A DNA stretch of 64,000 nt from assembly GCF_041734735.1 (NCBI RefSeq), contig NC_134887.1, forward strand, positions 29,929,870 through 29,993,869, read 5' to 3'. Both the position numbers and the translations under genes were made by a program. Each line of letters begins with the position of its first letter. Within the stretch, counting starts at the first letter, position 1. The notes under the pieces were generated by a model. That model worked only from the letters and a program-made list of their open reading frames with translations. It did no database searches and was not told where the DNA came from. Shown in pieces: positions 44,306-55,642 of this stretch. Origin of the DNA: Babylonia areolata (lineage: Eukaryota > Mollusca > Gastropoda > Neogastropoda > Buccinidae).

Positions 44306-46158
44306 TTAGTCTTTTACGTCTTTTAGTCAGGAAATCTTTGATATAATTATAGAGACGCCCTGAAAAGCCAACAGATTTCAGTTTAAAGAGTAACTTTGCA
44401 TACCAAACTTGATCATAGACTTTCTTTATATCAAAGAAAGTTGCAAGAACGTTTTTTCTTCCAGCAAATTGTTGTTTTACATGTGTTGTAAGTTTAACCA
44501 AATTATCAATTGCAGATCTACCTGTCTGAAAGCCTGCTTGATTAATTGGGATCATTCTATTTTTATGGCAATAGTACATCAGTCTTCTCAAAATTATTCT
44601 TTCCACCAGCTTACCAGTATGTGATGTTAGCGCAATTGGCCTGTAGCTGTTCTTATCTGTTTTACATTTTCCTTGTTTATGGACTGGTATTACAATAGAC
44701 TGTTTCCATTGTGCTGGCATTAAACCATCAATCCAGCACTTTAGAAAAGGCTTAAATAACAAAAAAACCAAAAGTTTCTGGTAAGTGTCTAAGCATCTCA
44801 TCTGAGACCGCGTCAAGTCCTACAGATGTTTTCTTTTTAGGGATAATCACTTTTGCTCTCTTCTTCGGTTTTGTGTTTACTCTTTTTAGGCGATAGACCT
44901 TCCAGTCGCATAGACTCGGAGAACATTTCTACAAATGTTTCTGCTTTCTCTGCACTGGACGGAAATTCTTTGTCTTCTATCTTAATTGAGCACGATGGCA
45001 AACTTATACCTTCTTTCATTTCATTGAATTTTTTCCAAACCTTTTTAGTATCTTTATGATGGGATATCTCATTATTACAGAATGAGGACCAATATTGTCT
45101 TTTAGCCTGTGCAGTGATCATGTCACTATAGTGGTTTGCCCTTTTCTTTTCAATAAGATTTTCTTGTGACTTGTTTTTCAAAAAATTATAAACTTCATTT
45201 TTTTATCATTTACTGCTGTTTCACAGGCTGGCGTCCACCAAATATTTCCAAAATCTTGTTTCATTTAAGCGAATTACATTTTGGATTGACATATCATCGG
45301 CTTGTAATACAGTGTCAGTAAAGAAGGAATATAAATGATCTGTATCCCCAGTGTTTACGGGCTCCGTGTTTTTGCAAGCATGCATACTTTCGAATTTCTC
45401 CCCATCAGCATCTTTATAGTTATACTTTGGGACTTTGTCTTTTTGAAATTTCGTATATCTTTCAGTTTCATTAAAAGTCATGATGATCAGTAAATGATCA
45501 CTTCCCAGTGTATCTGTATGTGTTGTTCATTTACATTCTGGATACAACGTAGCAGATATGAAAGATAGATCTATGGCAGATGCCCTGTGAGTTTCAATAC
45601 CAGGGATTCTGGTAACACTGCCATCATTTAAAAGGCTTAGGGAAGAATCAACAACATTTTCTACAAAGCGGTTACAAGTAACTGATACACAATCTTTGTC
45701 CCAAAAAGGTGAATGGGCGTTAAAATCTCCCCCTATCAACCAGTTTTCATTATCTTGAACATTATGTAACCATTCCGTATTAAGTTCGTTTGGTCCTCTA
45801 GGTAAGTACACAGAGACGACACGAAGAGTAAGGTGATCACTGAATTGAACACGTGCCGCGCTGGATGAAAATCAGGAGTAGAATTCGGTGCTGGTGGAGA
45901 GCATACCCTGTACTCTGTCCCTTTTTGGATATGTGTGGCTGCACCAATTTTTGTGGCAGTATCAACCTGCTGGTGCACAGGTGGATAATAATAACCTGGA
46001 AGTTTGGGTAGTTTATTCTTCTTCACATTTAGGGATTGTAATATAAGCGTTTGGTAATTATAGTTTGCCAAATGTTGGATGAGATATGGCAAATTTGTGG
46101 AAATAGATCTAGCGTTCCACTGCATGATCTGGATTGTATGTTTGCGAATGGGGGGCAT
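44306..46158 (-). mobile_element. LINE ORF2 remnant (APE endonuclease and part of RT), Jockey/I-like, several breaks
   Basis: From 46158 downward the minus strand reads IQIMQWNARSISTNLPYLIQ, then VSVYLPRGPNELN, WLIGGDFNAHSPFW, SAIDLSFIS and GSDHLLIIMTF (APE endonuclease). Next come a pre-RT region with KKVWKKFNEMKEG, and RT blocks SIVIPVHKQGK, NSYRPIALTSHTGKLVERI, NQAGFQTGRSAIDNLV and ATFFDIKKVYDQVW. It stops before the catalytic (F/Y)xDD block. At least four frame changes or stops are visible. Loss of the 3' end is unusual for a LINE, where the 5' end is normally lost, so a later deletion is likely. Confidence 0.8.
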
Positions 46159-46719
46159 TGTGAAGGAGAGTATATGTATTGAAAAAAAAAAAGATGAAAT
46201 AAAATTATAATGTCTTATGGCACACGCAAAACAAAGACAACAACTACAATAACAGTAATAGAGTCAACTACTTATACGGATGTTCACAGTTATAACCCGA
46301 CTTTCAAACAAGAATGAAGAGACTAGGAACTAACTAGGAACTAAGAAACTAATACATAAAATGCTTAACATCAAACTATATAATGAAAAACGTTAATGAT
46401 TGTAACGGCGAAGTGTAAAAAAGTACTCAGCAGAGCTGCCTCTGTGGTGATTGTGTAGCGACTGGCGGAACTTAAAAGTGTAGCGACTCGCGGAACTTAC
46501 GTCATTCGAGTTTCTTTTGGTAGTTATCTTCCTTGTCTGTTGTTAGGATTAATAGTTCCTTCCCTTGTTGTTGTCTTGAGTAACGTTTTTGTTACTTCGT
46601 CGATCTTTTCTGAGATATATTAAATCTCACAAACTTATCAAGTCTGTGTCTACAAATTATTGTCTTCCTAAAATTGAAACAGTCAACTCTTGTTGTGGCG
46701 ATAACAGTTGACGCAAGTA

Positions 46720-48000
46720 TCAGAACATAGACCAGTCTGTTAGCATGTCGTATCTGTTGTACCACTCGTGGCGAGGATGGACGGAGTAGTGCTGATGTGG
46801 ATGAGATCTGTTGGGCCGTGCTGGACGTCTTGGCGCCTCCCACAGTAGATCTCGGACATGACGATCAATGTTGCCGGTGAATAGACTGGTCCCCCTTCTG
46901 TTCAGGTGGACACCGTCCCAGGGGTTGTATGTTGTCAGGTTGGTATTTTCCAGGAAGGAGATGTTGGCTACATCATTAAGTTCTGAAGTGCTGATAGCGT
47001 TGAATAGCTGCCTTTTAACATCTGTTTTCTTATCTTTCACGGGGGTTATTTTGCTGTTTTCTTATCTTTCACGGGGGTTATTTTGCTTATGACGAACTTT
47101 GTGTGTGGATTTTTCTGCGCAGAATATTTCACTGCGAATATAAATTATTTGCAAAAGTCCCTGGGTTCGTTGGATCTGGGGTCATTTATTCCACAGTGGA
47201 TGACCACAACATCGTTTTTTTCTGAAGATGAAAAGTACTCGTGCAGGGACTTCCGTATCTCGTTCAAGTTGTGGCTCTGTTGTTTTGTTGCTTGGAAGCT
47301 GTACGACCTTCCAAGTCTTTTTCCTTCCACACCTTTCATGACGGAATCGTGCAGGATCAGCACTTTCAGTAAATCCTTGTCAACGCCAGTGTCCTTTTTG
47401 GAACGTTTTGCGTCAGATTGCTTAACATTGACGTCATTCGTGGATTTTTCGTCAGGGGCTGACTTGATGACACTGTTCTGCAGCTTTTGGTGTTTTGGTG
47501 TTTCTTTTCTTCATTGGAGATGATGGTCTTCTCTTTCGATGTTGTTTTCTCTGATTTCTTTGCTTTTTCCGGGCTCGATGGATTCAGTTTTGTTGCTTCA
47601 GCGCATGTGAGTTTTGTTGTGAGGCTGGATTCAGTCTGAGTTTCTTTGGTTTCCATAGAAACAGTTCTTTTTGTGATTTGTTGTAACGTTTCATTTTGGG
47701 CCTCCACAGTCTTTTCTAGTGACAAGATACGGGTGCACAGGGTGGTTATAGTCTGCTTTAGCTCTAATAAAGCATCAGTTGTATTCAAGCCTACCAGGAT
47801 CGAAGAAATCGCCTCGCCTTTTTTTTTTTTTTTTGTCGTGGTTTGGAGTTCCGTTGTCTTACTTGGCAACCTCGTTTCGGACAGCTTAGGTTTCGTTTCT
47901 CCAATTTTCACAGCGCTGCCACCTGCTTTCGTTTGTCGGCCGGTTGCATGGGTTGTTGCTGAAGCCACACGAGCACTGCTGCTTCTTGATCTCATCTTCT
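46720..48000 (-). mobile_element. LINE ORF1 remnant: coiled coil plus SGNH-esterase-like domain
   Basis: Upstream of the ORF2 remnant on the same strand. The first part (from about 47996, MRSRSSSARV) is Lys/Thr/Ser-rich with a coiled coil (LLELKQTITTLCTRILSLEK, TVEAQNETLQQI). The second part has SGNH-hydrolase blocks in order: LILHDSVMKGV (block I, His for Gly), VVIHCGIND (block III) and DGVHLNRRGTSLF (block V, DxxH). Esterase-type ORF1 proteins are known from CR1 and related LINEs, where they bind RNA and lipid-like substrates. A perfect 32-bp tandem duplication (47024-47055, 47056-47087) and other breaks spoil the frame. The spacer 46159-46719 shows no gene. Confidence 0.65.
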
Positions 48001-48359
48001 TTCCATGTAGTTGCGTCAACTTTGCCACAGTAACGTTCAGCTGCTGGTAGTCTCCGCCATTTTGTGTCCTTGTCGTGTGTGTGTGTGTGGATATGTATTT
48101 GTGAACATGTGTATATGTGTGTGTGCATGTGTTTAGAAAAAATTGAGTGTGTGTGGATCGTGAGAAAGTAGTCGCACAAATTGCATGCAATTGCTCACTG
48201 CAAGACCAAGCAAAGTTGAGAACGGATTCCAAGAAACTGAGTTCTTGGGTCACATGGCTGGCAATGGACACATGAAACTAGTGACTGACAGGGTTTAGTG
48301 GGGTTTTATGGACCACCACCCACTTCACAACCACTGTTGCACCCTCATTTCAACACGCC

Positions 48360-48790
48360 AAGAAATCCGAAACCACTCTAGTCTGGTGGACAAAAAAATG
48401 CCCAGAGGCATTCACAAAATACAAAGAGGCACTTTCGTCAGACCCTACAGTCATCATAACTAATTTTGGGAAACCATTCACAGTTCGTAGAGATGTTTCC
48501 ACAGCTGGACTGGGTGCAGAGCTGGTTCAAGATGACTCTGGAGGAATCCCACACCAGTTTGCTCGTCGTCTTCTCCTGGATCGTGAATGTGTGGCACGAA
48601 TTTGGGCAGTCTACAAGTTTCCAATGCTACACTTTTGGCTGATTTTTTTTCCCTGGAGACTGACCACAGGCCTTTGATATTTCTCAAGAGTTCAGAGGCA
48701 ACAAATGGCAGATTACTGAGATGGGCGTTGGCTTTTACAGGAGTGCAGTTTCACTGTCTTACCTGTTCTCTTAAAAACTTTTCCAGTCCA
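48360..48790 (+). mobile_element. Ty3/Gypsy-like LTR retrotransposon fossil (pol: RT end / RNase H)
   Basis: Translated + fragments resemble the Ty3/Gypsy RT thumb and RNase H: ALSSDPTVIITNF, TAGLGAEL, HQFARRLLLDRE, the tether-like FSLETDHRPLIFLKSS and LLRWALAFTGVQFHC. The fragment is broken, with several breaks. No LTRs, gag or integrase are seen. It sits between LINE debris and looks old. Confidence 0.7.
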
Positions 48791-49110
48791 AATAAGTGAA
48801 CAGATTCACAATATACGAAAACACCCTTACCAAAAGTCAGCAATTCTGAACTATACTATTGGTTATATCTGAGTATAGATTTGTTGAATGAAAATGTCCA
48901 GAGAAATACTGTTCATCAAAACCAGTCTTTTCATAACTTGCAGAAATATATTCTTTGCTCTACAAAAAAGATCTCTGCATGCACCAAGAAAGCTCAAACG
49001 AGCAGAGAAAACAATAAATTCGAAGATGTTTGTAAGCATTAACAACTGACACGACAATATTATCGCAATTCCACATTTCTATTGCTACCACATGTCCCCC
49101 GTATCTAAAA

Positions 49111-50290
49111 TCAAGGACATTGCCTTTTATCTAGATTATGCTTAAACAGTAATGTAGTAGCTGAATTTTTCAAGTTATTCAGTTGCGTCTGTAGATCAAT
49201 AACTGTCTTTAAAATCAGAACGATATTATCAGCAAATAATGATCTAAACAATTCTATAATGTCAACTGTGAATCTTGCACTATGCCATCCCTGGTCTATT
49301 ACTTCCAATGCTAAATCATTTATAGATAAAGAGAATAAAATAGGACTACATGTATCGCTCTGTTTTACATTTAACATAATGTGCTTGTTTGTCACCACAC
49401 CTAATTGCTGTTTTAACCATTTCCGAACATACATTTAATACTTTAAAGAGCCTTTCTATAATTCAGTGTTTTGTCAGAATAGGCCAAGTGAATTTATGTT
49501 GATAGAATCAAACGCCTTTTCACAATTAATGAACGCTACATAAAGTTTACGGATCAGAGAAAACTGTTTCTGAATAAGATCTAAGAGAGTAAACATATGA
49601 TCATACGTTAAATATCCTCGTTTAAAGCCAGGTTGATGTTCACCTATGTTATTATTATGTTCTACATGTTCCTGAAGCATAGGATTAATGAATGTGCAAT
49701 TATTAGTATTATTTACGTCGCCTTTCTTGTAGAGTGGGGCAGTTTTTGATTCGCACCAACTTTCGGGAAAAATACCCATATCAAATAAGAAAACTGAAGA
49801 ATGAAAAGTGTAAGAATGTTTCATAAAGAGCTCCAGCCTTGTTTTTGTGGCACTGGCCATCTGTTGTTTCATGAGGTGGCCCCGGAGGCACAAGGATTTA
49901 GATGTCCTGCCTGATAGAGCGTCTTGATGTCTGGCCTCTCTTCCGCTGACTGCAGGCCAGGTAAGGTGTCCACGACTTCCATTGGAGTCGATTTCAAGGC
50001 TCCAGTGATGGTTTTAGATCCCTCATTTTGAATTTTCGTCACTTTATCAAAGCTGGTCTGTACAGTGCTTCCGCAGCTTGTTGCGTCGTTTTCAAGTATT
50101 GGCCTGATTCATCCTCTTTGGGGTGGGACGAGGGTGGGGTTCTGGTTGTGGAAGTCCGTTCTCCATAAAGGTCATGATATCTGGGTGTTTTTTGTTTTTG
50201 TTTTTGTTTTCCATTAGTTCCATGCATGAACTGTTTATTGATCTTTTGCATAGTTCGATGTGGTATCCCCAGATCATCAGTCAACCAGGC
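49111..50290 (-). mobile_element. Decayed LINE reverse-transcriptase debris
   Basis: Minus-strand 49893-49474 reads MGIFPESWCESKTAPLYKKG, then EHQPGFKRGYLTYDHMFTLL and KLYVAFINCEKAFDSI. 49434-49111 reads KQSDTCSPILFSLSINDLAL, SLFADNIVLI and LFKHNLDKRQ. The order fits one RT with FADN in place of FADD. Further upstream (50045-49900), TKIQNEGSKTITGALKSTPM resembles the tail of another RT/RNase H element, so at least two relics may be joined. Clade not assigned. Confidence 0.6.
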
Positions 50291-50639
50291 ACGTCCTGGT
50301 AGGTTGGTGTATCATCAAGTGAGAATGTTTATCTGCAGGATGGCAAAACAACTTTTTAGGAGAGAGCGTGAACGATGTGTGGGTTGTTTTTCTTGCACTG
50401 AGTTTGACTAGTCACTTCTGGATCAAGTCAACCGGGGAAGAGCGAATCGCATTCGTGGAAAACACAGGCGTCTGTTGGTTGTTTCGTTTTTGTTTTCGTT
50501 TATTTATTCATAGTCTATTCATCTAAGATAATGATATTAGACTGAAAATAAATGATATTATTAATATTATTATTATTTGGATTATTATCATTTCTATCAT
50601 CATAGTGATGATTGTTATTATTAATTAGAAATCATAATT

Positions 50640-50704
50640 TCTGTATATCTAAATGAAAAGGGGGCGGTTGAAGTGGAGGGGGCGGGGGAAGAGGGGAGGG
50701 GGGG

Positions 50705-50747
<43 letters not shown>

Positions 50748-50765
50748 GGGGACTAAGGAAGGAAA
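50640..50765. repeat. G-rich tract with a 41-base G run
   Basis: The + strand has G-rich sequence from 50658, then an unbroken run of 41 G at 50706-50746, then a GA-rich stretch to about 50900. Pro-rich frames on the minus strand are spurious. Apart from this tract, 50300-51360 shows no feature. Confidence 0.9.
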
Positions 50766-51365
50766 AGAGAGAGAGGGAGAACAAAATGTGGAAAAGATAG
50801 AGTACAACATGTAAAATGGAGATGGTGAGTGTCGGTGACTGGAGAAAGAAAAAAACATAATATTGGAAGGGTATGTGTGGGGGGGAGGTGGGAAGCGGAA
50901 TTAGGACACAAAAATTAATCTGTTGGTCTTGATCATTCAAAGGTGTTAATATGTGTGACATTGGACGTATAAATAGTTGCCGGTAATTCTGTCAACTTCA
51001 GTTGCAAATTTTGAACCAAACATTCTTGAAAAGAAAGGTAACCAGGATGAGCTTCAGAATTAAAACCTGAAACGCAAACACCAGTCTGTGTGTCACTTTT
51101 TGTTGTTGCTTGTGATCTGTACATTTGTTCATCATCATATAAGTAGTTTGGCTTTGTTGTAAAATACAAAAGATTAGTCGGTAGGAGTTATACATTTTTC
51201 ACTTCATGGGATGGAGAGCGGGTATACAGAAGGAGAGATGGAGGCAGAAAGAGGCAGAGTCAGATAGACATACATAGAGACAGTGACTTATAGAGAAAGG
51301 GATTATTTCGTGAAAATGTAGAAACATGCATCATGAGGATGTGAAGAGTCACTTCAGCTACCATT

Positions 51366-54275
51366 TTAATCTGTGATTTGTTGAGAATGTGACTCCAGCC
51401 ATTTACAAAGTTCGGTTTCTTTAGCTTTCCTTCTCTTTTCAGCTAAAGTGTTGAACGTGTACATGAAAGGATTGACAGCAGAGTTCAAAGGTAAAACAAA
51501 TACAGCCATGGCTACATTCACTTCCACAGGAATAGCAATTCCTGCTAATGCCAGCATCCCACACAAACCGATGGGAAACCAGCACATGAAATCTGTCACT
51601 GCAATCGTGATCAGTCGTCGTGCTATGGTCATATCCTGTGAGACTTTTGTAGAATTAATTTTCAAATCATTGTTTTGTATTGACCAATAAATGGATGCTT
51701 GACCAGCACTGATAAATAAAAATAAAATAAAATTAAGGCAAAGTAGAATTCCGAGAGAATATGTTTTTCCTTTGAACTCTCTTCTTGTAATAGGTAACGG
51801 GATACAAATACCTGTCTGACCATAGAATTCCCAGTGTAATGTCATTGGTAGCAATGGTACTAAAGCTAGAAAGCAACCAACCAACCAAGTACAGAGACAA
51901 GCCACTGTTGCTGAGTTTCTGTCAAACTTCTTGGTGCTAAAAGGAAAGCGAAGGACAATGAAACGATCCAGTGTAATGATCCAGATAGTAAATGCTGATG
52001 TCTCACTGGACAACAAAGACAAAAAGCCAGCTACCTTACAGGTTACACTGCTTTTCCATGCATCATCATTGTGAAGATATTGTCCACGGAACCGTTCATC
52101 AGCCACTCCAATGATAGTAATGTACAAACCCATTAGAAAATCAGCCACTGTTAGGCTTATGACAAACACACTGAATCCACTCGAAGACGTCATGCTCTTT
52201 GCAAACACCCGGGCACAGCAGCAGAAGACGTTGCCTGTCAGAGACAGACAGGCGATCAGCCACAGAAACGCACGGTACGTCCACGACTGCAACAGATCGT
52301 TACATGAAGAAATTTCATCTTTTGGGGCTTTGCAACCAGAATCGGCGTCATCAAAAGTGACGGGAAGTATTTCATCGCAGCAAAGTCTATAATTTTGTGT
52401 GGATACAAAGCACAGTTTAGAAACAGCTTTAAATATGTCAAAAGGAAACAGTTTGACGGGGCTGCCATCCATGTAGAGTTCAGTTAACTGTGGTGTGAAG
52501 CGAAACCCAGCTGAGCTGATTGTATGAATGGAAGAAAACGATAAATTCAGTTTCTGTATATGGTGAAACAGTGAAAGGTCTTTTGAGTCGAACACTGTCA
52601 GCATTGAGTAGGACAGATCCAGCACTTTGAGAGCACTATGCTGGTTAACTGGTGAGAGACCGGTGTGGAGTGAGGCAAGGGGATTGCTGGACAGGGAGAG
52701 TGCTTGGAGATTGTGTAACCCAAGAAGATAAGTTAGGTTGACATACTGCAGTTTGTTGTTACTGAGATCAAGGAATCTGAGATTTACTAAGTGTGTTTGA
52801 GAAACGTGGGTTATAGAGCAGTGTGCCAAAACCACATTAACAAGGAGGGCATTGTTTATCACATCAGTCAGTGTCATACCTGAACCTGTAGCATCCAGGT
52901 AACGGAGCTGAGGGAAGAGAGCTGCAGAGAAAGGCTGGGGACATAGAAATGAGTGACCCTGACAGGTACAGTTTACAGGACAGTTTATGTCACATCCTAA
53001 CTCATCATCATTCAATAGACAATGAGTCCAACCATCACACATGTGGTCACTATGTAAACACACTGTTGAATGTCTACACCTAAAAAGTCCCGGACATATC
53101 AGTTGTTTACACCCCTCTTCATCCTCATGGTCTATACAGTCATGCATCCCATTGCAACGTGTGTAGACAGGCAGGCAGTTATTGACAACACCAGGACAGC
53201 GATAGTGGCTTTCAGGACAGGACTCACTAGAATTCATTGGAGTAGAGATGAAGTATCTAATACCATCGAAGTTAACAAGAGCTGGAGGTAGAGCTAATTT
53301 TTGTAGGAAGTCTGAGGGTTTAGATACAAGACACTTCTTTTCATCCGACTCATCCGGACAATCGAACGCTCGATCACAAATTCTGTAGTAGGACACACAT
53401 TGACCGTTAGCACATCGAAATGCACTGATACAAACAGGGTGCTCACAAAAGGATTCATCACTCTCATCCTCACAATCATTTATGAAATCACACACCAGAG
53501 TGTACTGCATCACTTGGAAACCATTTCCACACACAAACACTTGGTTTGCAGGAAACTGACGATCTGGAAAGTCAGACGTGTTGATGTCTGACAACTGACC
53601 AGAAAATGTGCAAGTTGTAGTGTCTTCTTTATCACACACTTTATAATGAGTGCTACACACAAAAAAAGAATGAGTCAACTGACCATCAGGGCAGATATGT
53701 GCTTGTCCTTCAGGTAGCAAGGCACGTGTGTTGCTTAAAGAAATTGTGTGTGTGTGATGAACATTTGTCTTTATCTTGTTTTGTGGGAATTCACAATATG
53801 TTCCCATCTCAACATCATCAAATTGTTGCTGTTTACATGGTCTAACAGAAAAGCAATATACCATGAAGGACAAACAATAATGTTTATATTTAACAATGTC
53901 AAGAATGCTGTAGGGACAGAAATGAATGGTATTGTGAACGACCGTTTTATCAAGGTGAACCGCACAATGTATGTACATATTTCCCACTGTATCGTCTCCG
54001 ATGGACAATCCACCCAGGATATGCCATGAGAACTTAAAGGAAAACCAGTCATAAACACACTTCGGAAAACCTACCCTACTTCCCGGGAAATTGTATTTGC
54101 AATAGAAATCAGCTATCTCGTTGCGATTCGTATAATAAGAGTAAAATCCACGCAGGCTGCGAACTTCCTTATAACATTGGTTACAGTAGGCCTTCAGCCC
54201 GTTGTTGCAATGGTCACTGCTGGTGGAATGTGCTTCATTCTGTCCATCTCCATCTGTGTTAACATCACATGCCAT
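51366..54275 (-). CDS. GRL101-like G protein-coupled receptor (LDLa repeats, LRRs, rhodopsin-type 7TM)
   Basis: A single uninterrupted frame of 969 residues. Four LDLa modules lie at about 246-277, 279-315, 352-389 and 393-428, each with the Cys/Asp-Glu pattern (CDFINDCEDESDESFC, CDRAFDCPDESDEKKC). A cysteine-rich LRR cap (431-446) and six or so leucine-rich repeats (455-610, LRFLDLSNNKLQYV) follow. Seven TM helices run from about 667 to 941 with GNV in TM1, SLTVADF in TM2, DRF (770-772) for DRY at TM3, and NPFMY (935-939) for NPxxY in TM7. This is the build of snail GRL101 and of relaxin-type receptors (LGR7/8). The N-terminal 240 residues are Cys-rich without a clear signal peptide, so an upstream exon probably supplies it; AACACAG before ATGGAG (about 54256) could be an acceptor. 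It likely sits in the plasma membrane; ligand unknown. Confidence 0.92.
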   Translation of the reverse strand: MACDVNTDGDGQNEAHSTSSDHCNNGLKAYCNQCYKEVRSLRGFYSYYTNRNEIADFYCKYNFPGSRVGFPKCVYDWFSFKFSWHILGGLSIGDDTVGNMYIHCAVHLDKTVVHNTIHFCPYSILDIVKYKHYCLSFMVYCFSVRPCKQQQFDDVEMGTYCEFPQNKIKTNVHHTHTISLSNTRALLPEGQAHICPDGQLTHSFFVCSTHYKVCDKEDTTTCTFSGQLSDINTSDFPDRQFPANQVFVCGNGFQVMQYTLVCDFINDCEDESDESFCEHPVCISAFRCANGQCVSYYRICDRAFDCPDESDEKKCLVSKPSDFLQKLALPPALVNFDGIRYFISTPMNSSESCPESHYRCPGVVNNCLPVYTRCNGMHDCIDHEDEEGCKQLICPGLFRCRHSTVCLHSDHMCDGWTHCLLNDDELGCDINCPVNCTCQGHSFLCPQPFSAALFPQLRYLDATGSGMTLTDVINNALLVNVVLAHCSITHVSQTHLVNLRFLDLSNNKLQYVNLTYLLGLHNLQALSLSSNPLASLHTGLSPVNQHSALKVLDLSYSMLTVFDSKDLSLFHHIQKLNLSFSSIHTISSAGFRFTPQLTELYMDGSPVKLFPFDIFKAVSKLCFVSTQNYRLCCDEILPVTFDDADSGCKAPKDEISSCNDLLQSWTYRAFLWLIACLSLTGNVFCCCARVFAKSMTSSSGFSVFVISLTVADFLMGLYITIIGVADERFRGQYLHNDDAWKSSVTCKVAGFLSLLSSETSAFTIWIITLDRFIVLRFPFSTKKFDRNSATVACLCTWLVGCFLALVPLLPMTLHWEFYGQTGICIPLPITRREFKGKTYSLGILLCLNFILFLFISAGQASIYWSIQNNDLKINSTKVSQDMTIARRLITIAVTDFMCWFPIGLCGMLALAGIAIPVEVNVAMAVFVLPLNSAVNPFMYTFNTLAEKRRKAKETELCKWLESHSQQITD

Positions 54276-54654
54276 ATTACAACAATAGTTTACATAATTC
54301 TAAAAGGAACAAATCAGTATACAACTGTGTGACTTCAGAGACTTTTCTTACCCTGTTAAGAAAGAATGGACATAGAATTATAACTCCTTTTTGGTGTAGC
54401 CCTACACCAAGGAGTGACCAATACGTATGCAGCACAAGCCAGTCCGTTATAATATTATATGGTTCATCCACATTGTATCGTATAGATTGATATATATTGT
54501 ATTACACTTTTAGCCACAGCATGATTATTTATCTGCGTGAATTGAAAACAAAATCAAATCTTTTAATGCTTTTTATACGCTCTTTTCATACACGACAGAC
54601 TTCTCTTTGTGAAATTCAGCCACTCTCCTCAGAGCGTGTCACTACAGTGCAGCA

Positions 54655-54960
54655 CCTTTTTTTTTTGGTCTTTTTTTCACAGGCGAGTGTGCATGAGGGA
54701 TTCGATCCAGTGTGCTTCGATTCTCTCGTTTCTTGGGCAGGAGCGTAACCACTAGGCCACCACTCCACTCCGGGCAAAGAAAGCGTGCTGCTGCAATCTG
54801 GTGTAAGCCAGAGGAGTGAGAGAGGCTGGAGGCTGGGGTTTGTGATGAGTGGAGTGGGCTTGATTGCCACCAAGACAACTCGGCAGATAGGGCAGACAAA
54901 AAACAAAACAAAAAAGACCAAAAAAAAAAAAAAAAAAAAGACGACGACGACAGACGCACC
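54655..54960 (-). mobile_element. tRNA-headed SINE upstream of the GPCR
   Basis: Minus strand: GGAGTGGTGGCCTAGTGG (A-box) and GGATCGAATCCC (B-box) with a spacing of about 50 bp, then a T/A-rich tail near 54655. The other side (54785-54960) ends in A-rich and (GAC)n sequence and may be unrelated. Confidence 0.55.
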
Positions 54961-55231
54961 CTTTGATTGGTTGAGTGGTTCAGTCATGATTGGCAGATGG
55001 AACCTCGCATGCGCACGCGGTTCTCGCTAGAAAATAACCGGGGAGTTCCGACGAAAGCGTGTGCACAACCTCCCTGTTCAGTATTTCTCTCTGCGAGAAC
55101 TGTATGTCCGTCAATGGAGTATTATGCACACATTCAAATGAAAGATACAGAAGCATTAACCACATCACAATCTCCCCTCCATATTCTCACTTTTTCTCCC
55201 TGTTTTTGTATTCATGTATGAATGAAGTCTT

Positions 55232-55232
<1 letters not shown>

Positions 55233-55297
<65 letters not shown>

Positions 55298-55322
55298 ACA
55301 ACAACAAAATATATATATATAT
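55233..55322. repeat. (CA)n-(AT)n microsatellite
   Basis: CA run at 55233-55255 passing into AT runs to 55322, broken by ACAACAACAAAA. Confidence 0.9.
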
Positions 55323-55604
55323 CGGGTGTCCCCAAAAAGGTGAACCGCTTTTTGACAAGTATTTTCTCAGTGACAGACAAACAAAACTCATTGAAAATTT
55401 TGACACAGTAACCTTAGGGCGTCACCAAAAAGTCTGCAAAATATCTACAAGTTCGGACGCAAATTATGCGAGTATTGTCAAATTCAAAGCAGCATGTAAA
55501 AAAAATCCAATATCAGAGCTGTGCAATGTGACCTTCATCATGTTCTCAGATGTTGGCATCTGTCAATCAGTGTCAGTCTAAAAATAGCCTGTCTGGGTGT
55601 CAAG

Positions 55605-55642
<38 letters not shown>

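Noticed and set aside
50632-50961. Proline-rich minus-strand frame
   Set aside because: It is the translation of a G-rich homopolymer tract.
54700-54775. tRNA gene upstream of the GPCR
   Set aside because: Only the Pol III boxes are tRNA-like; the rest is a SINE.
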